Assembly (NCBI RefSeq): GCF_009768885.1
Contig: NZ_WSQA01000012.1
Span: forward strand, 62,001 to 126,000
Direction of reading: 5' to 3'
Source: Sphingobacterium humi
GTDB lineage: Bacteria > Bacteroidota > Bacteroidia > Sphingobacteriales > Sphingobacteriaceae
Length of the DNA stretch: 64,000 nucleotides
Notes under the pieces: model-generated
What the model was told of the DNA's origin: nothing
Database searches by the model: none
Seen by the model: only the letters and a program-made list of their open reading frames with translations
In this document: piece by piece, positions 53,246 through 61,523 of the stretch
Layout: each line of letters starts with the position of its first letter
How positions within the stretch are numbered: the stretch's first letter is position 1
Translations under genes and position numbers: made by a program

Positions 53246-55651
53246 TTACTCATCCCGCAGGCTATCCACCGGATTACTTCTTGCTGCTTTTACCGATTGG
53301 TAGCTCATGGTAAAGAAAGCGACCAACAGTGTCAATAGCGCAGGAATAACGAACATCCACCAGCTGACATCTATTTTAAAAGCAAAAGATTCCAGCCATT
53401 TATGAACAGCCCACCAAGCGATCGGACTAGCTAGTACAATAGATAGCAAAACAAGCTTTAGATAGTCTTTCGATAATAAACCAACGATGCCACTAACGGT
53501 ACTTCCCAATACTTTACGGATACCGATCTCTTTGGTTCGCTGTGCCGTAGTGAGGGTTACTAATCCTATTAATCCTAGGCAGCTAATCAGGATGGTAATG
53601 GCTGTCGAGAGGTTGATGACGCTGCTAAAGCGCAAGTCTGACTCATAAAGATGTTTGATGTGCTCGTCATAGAATTCATAGCTGAAGGTTGCTTTGGGGT
53701 ACAAGGCTTTCCACTCCTTCTCCACATGGGCAATACCTGCCTGCCACTCTTTCGGGTTATCGCTTAAGCGAATACTCAAGGTTCGCAGATCACGACGGTC
53801 TATTGACGGGAAGAGGACCAAAGGTTCCAACTTGCTGCGTAGGTACTTGTTGTTCAAGTCTTCAACGACACCGACAATCTCCAAGTTTTTATCCCCATTG
53901 AAAACCTGTCCGCCAATTGCCTGCTCAGGCGATTTAAAGCCTAGCTTTTCAATCGCCAATCGACTCATGAGAATCCCTCGGGAAGTATCGCTCAGCGCGA
54001 TATTTCGCCCTGCCAATATCTTGATGCCAAATAAGTCTACATAGCTATCGTCGATTTCTTTCAGGGGCATATTAATTTCAACCTTGCCGGTATCAGATTG
54101 TGTGCTGTAATTATTACCGAAGTGGATATCCGACATCGGCAAGTGGCCTAAGGCCGATCCTTTGATTTCCTTGTAAGCCTGTAACTTGTTTTTGATTAAA
54201 AATGGATCCACATCCGGGGCTTCCGATTTCTTATAGGGTAAGGTCAAGGTCAGGATAGCATCCTTCTTAAAACCTGGATCCTTGGAAAGCAGAAAGTCCA
54301 ACTGCAAGCCCATAATAACTGTAGCAATGACAAATACCTGCGCAATTAAGAATTGAAAAACAATCATGCCTTTCCGGAAAATCAAACTCCCGAAGCTCAT
54401 CTTCACAGCACCTTTAATTTTGAGAACCTCTGCAACCTGTATCCTATTAATCAGGTATGCCGGATATATTGCACTTAGCACACTTATAAATACAATTAAC
54501 CCGAGAAGGAACAACCCGATAGGAAAGCTGTTATCAAACTGTTGCAGATCTTCCGGCAAGTAGCTGTTGAAGAACTGCTCCATTAGGAGGCGTAGGGGCC
54601 AAGCCAAGGCTAAGGCCAGCAGGCAGATTACCCAGGTTTCCATAAAAAAGCTCCAGGTAAGGTGCTTGTTCTGTTCCCCTAAGGTTTTGCGGATTCCGAT
54701 TTCCTTCGCTCGATAAGGTACTTGGGCCGTAGCCAGATTAATATAATTAATACTAGCCAACAGAACCAAAAAGAGGGCAATGCCGATAAGACCATACAGC
54801 AGACGGATATCCACAGTACCCATAATGTTCTTATTGAAATGCAAAGTGCTCAGTGGCGCCAGCTGAAACTCCTCAGAACTATTGTACTGTGCATTTTCTT
54901 CGCCATTCATGTCAAAGAGCTTCTGGTTTGCAATTTTAAGGAAGCTTTCTTTCGCTTTTTCATCGCGAAGTTTAACGTAAAGCTGATGGTTAGAGCTGTA
55001 GCTGTTCCACCTATCATTATTCCATTCCTTCTCCGGGATAGGCATAAACTCCTTGCCAATAAAACTACTGGTTCGCTCGAGGTTGGCAATAACGCCAACA
55101 ACGGTATACAAGTCCTTCCCGTATTTTATGGTTCTTCCCATTGCCTCTTGTGGACTTAAGCCAGGAAAGTATAGCTGTAATCGACTTTCCGTAAGCACCA
55201 CCTCAAAAGGCGTCTTGAAGATGGTCTTCGGGCTCCCCGCCAACCAGGTATAGGGCACCATCTCAAAGTAATCAGGCAAGGTGCCTACAATGGCTCCTTG
55301 ACCATCCATAGGTGTCGCTTCTTTCTCCTTGCTGATGGGGGTTATTTCTCCAAAATATTGATAGAATATAGGTGCCAGTTGCGCTACATCGGTTATATTC
55401 TCCTGTATATATTTCGCAATAGGAACAGGTAAACCGTCAAAGGAACGGAATTCCCCCGCATGCTGGCTTCGGTTGTATACTTTGTAAATCTGCTCGGCCT
55501 CCGGATGTCCCTTGTCAAAGCTGAATTCGTAAAAGACAACCCGAAAGACAATCCAGCTCGCACAGATTCCGATGGCCAATCCCAAGATGTTTAACCCGGT
55601 AAACAATCGGTTATTCCACAATCTCCTAAATAAAAGGTTTATTCTTTTCAT
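53246..55651 (-). CDS. ABC transporter permease, MacB/FtsX-like (second paralogue)
   Basis: This 801-residue protein has an N-terminal helix (about 17-37), two MacB-type periplasmic domains, and FtsX modules containing RAKEIGIRKTLGEQNKHLTW and KEIGIRKVLGSTVSGIVGLL. The C-terminus is NPVDSLRDE. The first 57 bp upstream, between it and the first paralogue, is a heptanucleotide array (55653-55695). It is part of the minus-strand cassette that starts at the adaptor gene. Confidence 0.92.
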   Translation of the reverse strand: MKRINLLFRRLWNNRLFTGLNILGLAIGICASWIVFRVVFYEFSFDKGHPEAEQIYKVYNRSQHAGEFRSFDGLPVPIAKYIQENITDVAQLAPIFYQYFGEITPISKEKEATPMDGQGAIVGTLPDYFEMVPYTWLAGSPKTIFKTPFEVVLTESRLQLYFPGLSPQEAMGRTIKYGKDLYTVVGVIANLERTSSFIGKEFMPIPEKEWNNDRWNSYSSNHQLYVKLRDEKAKESFLKIANQKLFDMNGEENAQYNSSEEFQLAPLSTLHFNKNIMGTVDIRLLYGLIGIALFLVLLASINYINLATAQVPYRAKEIGIRKTLGEQNKHLTWSFFMETWVICLLALALAWPLRLLMEQFFNSYLPEDLQQFDNSFPIGLFLLGLIVFISVLSAIYPAYLINRIQVAEVLKIKGAVKMSFGSLIFRKGMIVFQFLIAQVFVIATVIMGLQLDFLLSKDPGFKKDAILTLTLPYKKSEAPDVDPFLIKNKLQAYKEIKGSALGHLPMSDIHFGNNYSTQSDTGKVEINMPLKEIDDSYVDLFGIKILAGRNIALSDTSRGILMSRLAIEKLGFKSPEQAIGGQVFNGDKNLEIVGVVEDLNNKYLRSKLEPLVLFPSIDRRDLRTLSIRLSDNPKEWQAGIAHVEKEWKALYPKATFSYEFYDEHIKHLYESDLRFSSVINLSTAITILISCLGLIGLVTLTTAQRTKEIGIRKVLGSTVSGIVGLLSKDYLKLVLLSIVLASPIAWWAVHKWLESFAFKIDVSWWMFVIPALLTLLVAFFTMSYQSVKAARSNPVDSLRDE

Positions 55652-55652
55652 T

Positions 55653-55695
55653 ATGCTATAATGTCTAATGCTAAATGCTTCATGCTCTATGCTCC
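55653..55695. repeat. Heptanucleotide array (ATGCTNN) between permease genes
   Basis: ATG starts occur at 55653, 55661, 55668, 55675, 55682 and 55689, giving units ATGTCTA, ATGCTAA, ATGCTTC, ATGCTCT and ATGCTCC with a 7-bp period. It begins 2 bp before the start codon of the second permease. Confidence 0.75.
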
Positions 55696-55708
55696 GCCCT
55701 AAATACGC

Positions 55709-58057
55709 TTACTCATTCCTCAGGCTATCCACCGGATTCGCTAAGGCTGCTTTTATCGATTGAAAACTCACCGTCAGCATACTGATCAGGATGGCGCCGG
55801 CACCTGCAAGCAGGAAGATATCCCAGCTAAGCGTTATGCGGTAGCTGAAATGCGCTAAGTATTGATCCATGATCCAGTACGCAATGGGGAAGGCGATCAA
55901 ACAAGCCAGGCTAACCAGTAGCAAGAACTCCTTCGATAGCATGCGGGTAACAGAAAATACCGAGGCACCCAGCACCTTTCGGATTCCAATTTCCTTGATT
56001 CTACTTTCTGCCATAAAGGCCGCCAAACCAAATAAGCCCAAACAAGAAATAAAAATGGTCAACCCAGCAAAGAGGCTGGCCAGGGTTCCTGTCCGTTGTG
56101 TTTCCATAAATTTGAAGGCGTAAGCCTCATCTACAAATTGATATTGAAAAGGATAGGCACTATTATATTCCTTAAAAACCTGCTCTGTTTTTGCCAGCGC
56201 CTCCTCCGTACTTAATTTCGGATTAAAGCGAATATGATAGGTATTCATAAAGCCGTTCGCTCCTTCTATAACCAATGGTTTAATCGGTTCGAAGGGAGAC
56301 TCCTGTATAAAATCTTTAATCACCCCGATGATATGGTATTGGTCGTTTCCATCATTAAAGGTCTTGCCCAAAGGGTCTTTAAATCCCATCGCCTTAGCGG
56401 CGGTTTCATTGATAATGGCGGCCATCGAGTCGGTAGGGAATTTCGCTAAGTCCAGATCCCGACCTTGCAACAGGGTAAAACCTGCGGTAGCAACCACCTG
56501 ATCATCGGCGGACTGCCGATTAATCTGAATGACCTCATTCGGATCTTTTCCCGCCCAGGTGAAGCCATTCCAACCGCTCCAACGCTCGGTCAAGGGCGAC
56601 ATCATGCGTGTAACCGACTGTGCAATACCGCGCTCCAATAACGCATGTTTAATGAGGGGGTAGTTTTTCTTCATATCCCCAACTTCCATCATATACACGA
56701 GGTTATCTTGTGTAAACCCAAAATCCCGATCTTGCGCATGCTGAATCTGCTTCCGAATCGCCACGGTGCTAATAATAAGTACAATGGCAATACAGAATTG
56801 AGTAACCACCAAAAACTTACGCGGATTGAATTTCGAGTGCAGCTGCTGGAACCTTCCTTTCAACACACGAATCGGATTGAAGGAAGATAGAAAGAAAGCC
56901 GGATAGCTACCTGCCAGCAGGCCCGTGAATACGATAAACCCAACAAAGAGTAACCAAAAGCGAATATCCAGATAAGGGATATTGACCTCTTGGCCTACAA
57001 TGCCAACGAAAACAGGTAGGAATAGCATCACTAAGAGAAGGGCCAGAAGCCCAGCAATGGCCGTCAATTGCAAGGACTCCCGTAGGAACAGGCCGATTAA
57101 GCGGAATCGGGGTGCCCCGACCACCTTTCTGATGCCCACTTCCTTTGCCCGTTTTTCACTCTGTGCCGTACTCAAGTTCATAAAGTTGATGCAGGCAATC
57201 AGTAAAATAAAACCAGCTATATAGCTGAAGGTCTTCACCATGCTAATACGGCCGCCAACCTGCTGCCCATTCTTATACGTATTATAGAGATAACTTTCTT
57301 TTATAGGTTTCAGAAAACTTTGGGTACTCACTTCCGAATGTCGCTTAATCAGGTTTTTCAGCTGCGCTTGCGCGGCTGCAATATTCGCCTGCTCCTTCAT
57401 CTCCACGAAAAGATTAACGGAGCTATTTCCCCAATGCTCGTCAGAATAGCCCATCTTCTCCATCAAGGTCCAGGGTAAAAAATATTCATAGCCTGTAAAC
57501 CTACTGCTCTTCGGCACTTCTTTTAATACGCCGGAAACAAGCAGCTGTTGGGTACTATCCAATTGTACGGTTTTTCCAAGAACATCGGAAGTCCCGAAAA
57601 GGCTTATGGCCAGTTTCTCGGTCAATACCACCTGGCTAGGATCCCTAAGGGCAGTGCTTGGATTCCCCGCCAGCAAAGGAAGGTCAAAGAGTTGTAAAAA
57701 GGATGAATCCACAAAGGATCCTACCTTTGATAATATTTTAGTCTCTCCAACGGAAAACAGCAAACCGTTTATTCCAGATAATCTACTTAGGTTTTCCACC
57801 CCGGCAATCTCCGCTTTCATCACGGCAGCCATAGGCTTAGGTGTCGAAAACCAAACAGCAATCTCGTTATTCGTCGAGACATCTTGTTGCCCCACTACAT
57901 ACAGGCGATGTGTCTTCGGGTAGACCCTGTCAATAGACCACTGAAAATTTATCCATAACAAAATCAGCATAGCCGCCCCCATACCAATGGCCAAGCCAAT
58001 TATATTGAGGAAGGTGAAGCCTTTGTTTTTTCTGTTTAATATCCTTGATGCAGTCAT
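55709..58057 (-). CDS. ABC transporter permease, MacB/FtsX-like (first paralogue)
   Basis: This 782-residue protein has the same double MacB/FtsX layout, with AKEVGIRKVVGAPRFRLIGL in the first FtsX module and KEIGIRKVLGASVFSVTRML in the second; the C-terminus is NPVDSLRNE. It is the first permease after the adaptor and ATPase genes, but a 318-bp gap with heptanucleotide repeats (58250-58370) separates it from the ATPase. Its start, MTASRILNRKNKGFTFLNII, leads straight into the first membrane helix, as in the paralogues. A downstream internal promoter is possible. Confidence 0.92.
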   Translation of the reverse strand: MTASRILNRKNKGFTFLNIIGLAIGMGAAMLILLWINFQWSIDRVYPKTHRLYVVGQQDVSTNNEIAVWFSTPKPMAAVMKAEIAGVENLSRLSGINGLLFSVGETKILSKVGSFVDSSFLQLFDLPLLAGNPSTALRDPSQVVLTEKLAISLFGTSDVLGKTVQLDSTQQLLVSGVLKEVPKSSRFTGYEYFLPWTLMEKMGYSDEHWGNSSVNLFVEMKEQANIAAAQAQLKNLIKRHSEVSTQSFLKPIKESYLYNTYKNGQQVGGRISMVKTFSYIAGFILLIACINFMNLSTAQSEKRAKEVGIRKVVGAPRFRLIGLFLRESLQLTAIAGLLALLLVMLFLPVFVGIVGQEVNIPYLDIRFWLLFVGFIVFTGLLAGSYPAFFLSSFNPIRVLKGRFQQLHSKFNPRKFLVVTQFCIAIVLIISTVAIRKQIQHAQDRDFGFTQDNLVYMMEVGDMKKNYPLIKHALLERGIAQSVTRMMSPLTERWSGWNGFTWAGKDPNEVIQINRQSADDQVVATAGFTLLQGRDLDLAKFPTDSMAAIINETAAKAMGFKDPLGKTFNDGNDQYHIIGVIKDFIQESPFEPIKPLVIEGANGFMNTYHIRFNPKLSTEEALAKTEQVFKEYNSAYPFQYQFVDEAYAFKFMETQRTGTLASLFAGLTIFISCLGLFGLAAFMAESRIKEIGIRKVLGASVFSVTRMLSKEFLLLVSLACLIAFPIAYWIMDQYLAHFSYRITLSWDIFLLAGAGAILISMLTVSFQSIKAALANPVDSLRNE

Positions 58058-58375
58058 TTTTTTATCCTAATTAATATCCGCTTTTACGCCGATCCATTAG
58101 CTCTTACGATTTCAAATTCCAATAAGTAACAGACGTTACTGTAATTACTAAAGACTTAATACGCAGTACTTATATTGGTAATAAATCCAGCCTTACTTGC
58201 TAAATCCTTAATAAAAAGTCTTCAAATTAGTAACATGAAAGGCCCAATAAATAGCCGCCATACATCTAACTACTAAATACTCAATACTAAATACTACCTA
58301 CTAAATTCTAAGAGTCCTCAAATCAATAGCCGCCATACATCTAACTACTAAATACTCAATACTAAATACTCCAAC
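58058..58375. repeat. Gap with duplicated 46-bp segment and heptanucleotide repeats
   Basis: This 318-bp gap between the ATPase and first permease has no gene. It carries an exact 46-bp direct repeat (58250-58295 and 58325-58370, period 75 bp). A 16-bp dyad AGTAAC-N4-GTTACT lies at 58125-58140. Confidence 0.8.
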
Positions 58376-58387
58376 CTAACTACTAGA
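58250..58387. repeat. Heptanucleotide array (TACTAAA) with 75-bp duplication
   Basis: Units TACTAAA, TACTCAA, TACTAAA, TACTACC, TACTAAA and TTCTAAG run from 58271 with an exact 7-bp period, and the set repeats from 58346. The repeat continues into the 3' end of the ATPase gene, whose last codons and stop (58376-58387) fall inside it. Confidence 0.8.
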
Positions 58388-59047
58388 AACAATCACCTGC
58401 CCATCGAGCATCCTAATCACCCGGTCGGCGAATTTAGCGTCGTATTCCGAGTGAGTTACCATGACGATGGTAGTCCCAGCCTCATTGAGTTCGGTTAGCA
58501 ATTGCATCACTTCATTTCCATTGCTGGAGTCCAAGTTTCCGGTAGGCTCATCGGCGAGGATCAGCTTGGGATTGTTTACGACGGCACGGGCGACGGCCAC
58601 ACGCTGCTGCTGTCCTCCGGAGAGCTGCTGCGGAAAGTGATTCCGACGGTGCATAATCTGCACTTTCTCCAAAACCTCCTCCACGCGACGCTTGCGCTCG
58701 GCAGCCGGAACATTGGTGTAAATCAGCGGAAGTTCCACGTTTTCAAAAACCGTCAACTCATCAATCAGGTTGAAGCTCTGAAACACAAAACCGATATTAT
58801 GCTTCCGTAAGTCAGATCGCTTGTTCTCCTTAAAATGGGCAACCTCAATCGTATTGAATAGGTAGCTGCCTTCATCCAAATCATCCAACAAGCCGATAAT
58901 ATTCAATAGGGTGGACTTTCCACATCCCGAGGGACCCATTACCGCCACAAACTCGCCTTCCTTCACATGGATGTTCACCTGGTTTAGAGCGACTGTTTCT
59001 ACCTCTTCGGTACGATAATATTTCTGTAGGTTGCTAATCTTAATCAT
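58376..59047 (-). CDS. ABC transporter ATP-binding protein (MacB/LolD type), first ATPase of the cassette
   Basis: This 223-residue ATPase has Walker [13 protein letters not shown] loop [11 protein letters not shown], standard signature [14 protein letters not shown], Walker [13 protein letters not shown] and H loop VMVTHSE. It belongs to the MacB/LolD group. It follows the adaptor gene by 104 bp. Its C-terminus (VIVSSS) is encoded inside a heptanucleotide repeat, so the tail may vary between strains. It probably powers the permeases downstream. Confidence 0.94.
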   Translation of the reverse strand: MIKISNLQKYYRTEEVETVALNQVNIHVKEGEFVAVMGPSGCGKSTLLNIIGLLDDLDEGSYLFNTIEVAHFKENKRSDLRKHNIGFVFQSFNLIDELTVFENVELPLIYTNVPAAERKRRVEEVLEKVQIMHRRNHFPQQLSGGQQQRVAVARAVVNNPKLILADEPTGNLDSSNGNEVMQLLTELNEAGTTIVMVTHSEYDAKFADRVIRMLDGQVIVSSS

Positions 59048-59151
59048 AGTGCCTGCTTTAGCGTTGCTTATTTTTATGCTGTCAATTCTTATATCTTCGC
59101 CTTAGGTGCCCCCACAATCGGTTAGGGATATGACTGCAGGGCCTAAGACTT

Positions 59152-60405
59152 CTACTCTTTAATTTTTAACTCCTGGATTTTGTCGTACGTGTCATAACTC
59201 GAAATTACAACCTTATCGCCAGGTTTCAAGCCTCCAAGAACCTCATAATACTCCGGATTTTGGCGCCCCAACTGAATATCAGTGCGGTAGGCTGTGTTTC
59301 CACTTTTATCCAATTTGAAAATCCAGTTCCCGCCGGTTTGCTGGTTAAAGCCACCTTTAGCCAATAATACAGCCTTGGTTTTATCGCTTAGCGCCAAGCG
59401 AATAGGTAGAGTTTGCCCACGACGGATACTCGCCGGACGCTCGCCTACAAATTCCAGGTCCACTAAGAAGCGACCATCCTTCACCTGCGTATACACCTTC
59501 TTGATCCGGAGCTCGTAATTTTTGTCGTCAATCTGAAAATGGCCTTTTAAATCGGGGAAAATACGGTTGATGTAATGTTCGTCAATCTCTGCCCGCACTT
59601 TAAATCCAGTCAGCACATCAATTTGTCCTAAACGCTCACCGGCAGTTTTGTTCTGGCCAATTTCCGCATCAAAGGAGGTCAATTGACCATCCACCGGTGC
59701 CCGCAAAATCAGGTCGCCCACCTTGTCGCGCATCAATTCCAAGCCACGTTGCGTCCGTTTATAGGTCTCCCTGTCCTGGCTCAGCTTCTGGTTATTGCTC
59801 ACCTCATCTTGCTTTAAAATCTGTTTGGTAAGGCCTACGCGTTCCTTTTGGTAGTTATATTCATTAAAAGACTTTTGGTATTCCTGAGAGCCAATCGCCT
59901 TTTCTGCTAGTAGCTTTTTGTTGAGGCTATAGATGCGTTCCGCTTCTTTATAGGCCTGTTCCACATCGGCCATTTGGTTGCGGTTGTTAATGCTGGCCTG
60001 TTGGGCATTGGTTTGTGCAATCTGTGCTTGGGTCAATAAGTTCAGCACTTCCGTTTCTTGGCGGATGAGGTTAAGCTCCATATCGGTATTGGAAAGGCGC
60101 ATAATCGCATCGCCTTTACGCAAATGGGCACCGTCTTCCACATATTTTTCTTCCACACGCCCCCCAATGGAAGCATCGAGGTAGATGCTGCTGATGGGCA
60201 TCACTGAACCATTGATCGGAATAAATTCTTGAAACGTATCCTCCTTGACCTCATAGATCGAAATACGCTCCGCCTCCACATTCAACTTGTTGTTTCCACG
60301 GGTATAATAATAGCTCGCTCCTAAAAGTCCAACCAAAGCGGTAATGCCCGCTAGGGTTAAGATGCGTTTCGAGTTCCACTTACGTTGTTTAATCGGTCTG
60401 TCCAT
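59152..60405 (-). CDS. Periplasmic adaptor (HlyD/MacA-like membrane fusion protein)
   Basis: This 417-residue protein has an N-terminal cytoplasmic part, one membrane helix (about 15-33), a biotinyl-lipoyl half (SIYLDASIGGRVEEKYVEDG, LRKGDAIMRLSNTDMEL), a long coiled-coil hairpin (about 110-215, rich in Gln/Asn), the second lipoyl half (LILRAPVDGQLTSF) and beta-barrel domains. It bridges the inner-membrane permease and an outer-membrane TolC-type channel. It opens the ABC cassette; paired dyads and a TTGGCAC element lie upstream. Confidence 0.93.
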   Translation of the reverse strand: MDRPIKQRKWNSKRILTLAGITALVGLLGASYYYTRGNNKLNVEAERISIYEVKEDTFQEFIPINGSVMPISSIYLDASIGGRVEEKYVEDGAHLRKGDAIMRLSNTDMELNLIRQETEVLNLLTQAQIAQTNAQQASINNRNQMADVEQAYKEAERIYSLNKKLLAEKAIGSQEYQKSFNEYNYQKERVGLTKQILKQDEVSNNQKLSQDRETYKRTQRGLELMRDKVGDLILRAPVDGQLTSFDAEIGQNKTAGERLGQIDVLTGFKVRAEIDEHYINRIFPDLKGHFQIDDKNYELRIKKVYTQVKDGRFLVDLEFVGERPASIRRGQTLPIRLALSDKTKAVLLAKGGFNQQTGGNWIFKLDKSGNTAYRTDIQLGRQNPEYYEVLGGLKPGDKVVISSYDTYDKIQELKIKE

Positions 60406-60434
60406 GTATTTTGTTCGATTTCATAATCTACATA

Positions 60435-60450
60435 GACAAGGATGTGCCAA
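60435..60450 (-). promoter_or_regulatory. Possible sigma-54 promoter of the adaptor/ABC cassette (imperfect)
   Basis: The minus strand reads TTGGCACATCCTTGTC. The -24 part TTGGCAC is excellent, but TTGT follows with a spacer 1 bp shorter than the usual GG-N10-GC, so the match is weak by itself. Its distance to the upstream dyads (about 73 bp) equals that at the tolC promoter. Confidence 0.4.
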
Positions 60451-60501
60451 AAGTGTAAGTAATTGTAAATCAGTGGTTAGGGTGAAACTGGTTTTAATTT
60501 A

Positions 60502-60519
60502 CTGTTCGCTATCGAACAG
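60502..60519. promoter_or_regulatory. 18-bp dyad, proximal site upstream of the adaptor gene
   Basis: CTGTTCG-CTAT-CGAACAG is a perfect 7-bp inverted repeat. It shares 15 of 18 positions with the site at 61395-61412 and is a likely binding site for a dimeric regulator. Confidence 0.7.
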
Positions 60520-60522
60520 CTA

Positions 60523-60540
60523 TTGTGCGCTGCTGAACAG
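60523..60540. promoter_or_regulatory. 18-bp imperfect dyad, distal site upstream of the adaptor gene
   Basis: TTGTGCGCTGCTGAACAG matches the 60502 site at 14 of 18 positions and starts 21 bp from it, two helical turns. It is also part of an 11-bp inverted repeat (60527-60537 with 60570-60580). Confidence 0.6.
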
Positions 60541-60604
60541 ATCAATCTGATCGAGTCTATCAGGAGCTATTCAGCAGCGCAGCAAATAGGGGGTGCTATG
60601 CAGG

Positions 60605-61300
60605 CTAAAACAAGGTATAGCCTACAACAAAGCCATAACTTTTATTGTATTTGCTGCCGTAGCCATCTTTGCCGCCCTCATCGGGATAAATGTCGCGAAT
60701 GCCCTGTTGCAATTGCAGTTTAGCGGTAAACTTCTCGAGAAACTCGAAGCCTATCCCGAAGGTTAAACCCATATCAAGTGGTTTACCGTATAAATAATTG
60801 CCAAACTCAGCATCCTTGGCGTCCTTTTTAAAAATAACCTTGTCTTTGGTTCTATCGTAAATGATATCGCCCATAATGATGGAGCCATCGGTTTTCCATT
60901 TGCCACCTAAGCCATAACCCAGGTAAGGGCCTGCCGAAAGCAGGAGTCGCCCAATGCCCAAGTTTGGTTTATAGGCAATAGCAATCGGAACTTCGAGGTA
61001 ATGAACTTTAGTTTCAAACATGTCATGCTCTTCTGCTGCCCAGCCTCCTTGTTGCTTAAACCCTCGGCCCACATAGGCAAGTCCTGTTTGCAGGTAAAAA
61101 TCCGCCAGCATGGGAATATCTGCCGCTAGTCCGATTTGAAAGCGGGGAATAGCCTCGGGATCTTGCTTTTTGTCGCCTAGCGTATAACTTACATTGGTAA
61201 AATTGAAACCTGCCTGAACGGAAAGTTTGGTTTGTGCCGATGCAGAGAAAAACAACCCAATAAGGGCCATCATAGCGAGAATAGTAGGTTTGATGCTCAT
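60605..61300 (-). CDS. Outer-membrane beta-barrel protein (OMP_b-brl_2 type)
   Basis: This 231-residue protein has a signal peptide (1-22, ending SASA) followed by an eight-stranded-type barrel pattern: KLSVQAGFNFTNVSY, FQIGLAADIPM, FYLQTGLAYVGRG, VHYLEVPIAIAYKP, GLTFGIGFEFLEK and the C-terminal aromatic strand GFVVGYTLF that is recognised by the BAM machinery. It lies between the adaptor gene and tolC, on the minus strand. It could be a sensor or structural partner; no function is known. A 199-bp gap with the dyad sites separates it from the adaptor gene. Confidence 0.85.
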   Translation of the reverse strand: MSIKPTILAMMALIGLFFSASAQTKLSVQAGFNFTNVSYTLGDKKQDPEAIPRFQIGLAADIPMLADFYLQTGLAYVGRGFKQQGGWAAEEHDMFETKVHYLEVPIAIAYKPNLGIGRLLLSAGPYLGYGLGGKWKTDGSIIMGDIIYDRTKDKVIFKKDAKDAEFGNYLYGKPLDMGLTFGIGFEFLEKFTAKLQLQQGIRDIYPDEGGKDGYGSKYNKSYGFVVGYTLF

Positions 61301-61394
61301 AAAATAGGATTAAAATATGTTAGTAGAAAGATAACGTTTCGTTCAGGAAATTTGCTACAGCCGGGCTTCATTTGCTTCTATCGCCTATTTGCTA

Positions 61395-61412
61395 CTGTTC
61401 GTTACTGAACAG
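61395..61412. promoter_or_regulatory. 18-bp dyad, distal site upstream of the tolC-type gene
   Basis: CTGTTCGTTACTGAACAG has 6-bp arms CTGTTC/GAACAG. It is nearly the same as the site at 60502-60519. Confidence 0.7.
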
Positions 61413-61416
61413 TTTG

Positions 61417-61434
61417 CTGTCCATCTCCGAACAT
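61417..61434. promoter_or_regulatory. 18-bp imperfect dyad, proximal site upstream of the tolC-type gene
   Basis: CTGTCCATCTCCGAACAT keeps the CTGTyC and GAACA half-sites and starts 22 bp from the previous dyad. Confidence 0.55.
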
Positions 61435-61484
61435 CAAAGGGTTTTGTATTGTGTTAACTGATTGATGCTTAATGGTTTTGTTCT

Positions 61485-61500
61485 TTGGCATGGGCTATGG
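61485..61500 (+). promoter_or_regulatory. Possible sigma-54 promoter of the tolC-type gene (imperfect)
   Basis: TTGGCATGGGCTATGG has a good -24 part (TTGGCATG) and the correct 10-bp spacing, but the -12 part reads ATGG instead of TTGC. The expected transcription start is about 10-15 bp before the chosen ATG at 61524. Confidence 0.4.
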
Positions 61501-61523
61501 AAGGCAGAAATAAATTGAAATAC

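Noticed and set aside
54722..55159. 145-residue plus-strand frame inside a permease gene
   Set aside because: Antisense shadow of the conserved permease; no independent evidence.
58250..58370. CRISPR-like array
   Set aside because: Two exact copies at 75-bp offset with 7-bp internal period are a simple duplication of a heptad array; there are only two units, no regular spacers and no cas genes.
60435..60450. Canonical sigma-54 promoter at the adaptor gene
   Set aside because: Not accepted as canonical: the spacing GG-N9-GT is 1 bp short and the -12 GC is missing. Kept only as an imperfect candidate because of its distance to the dyads.
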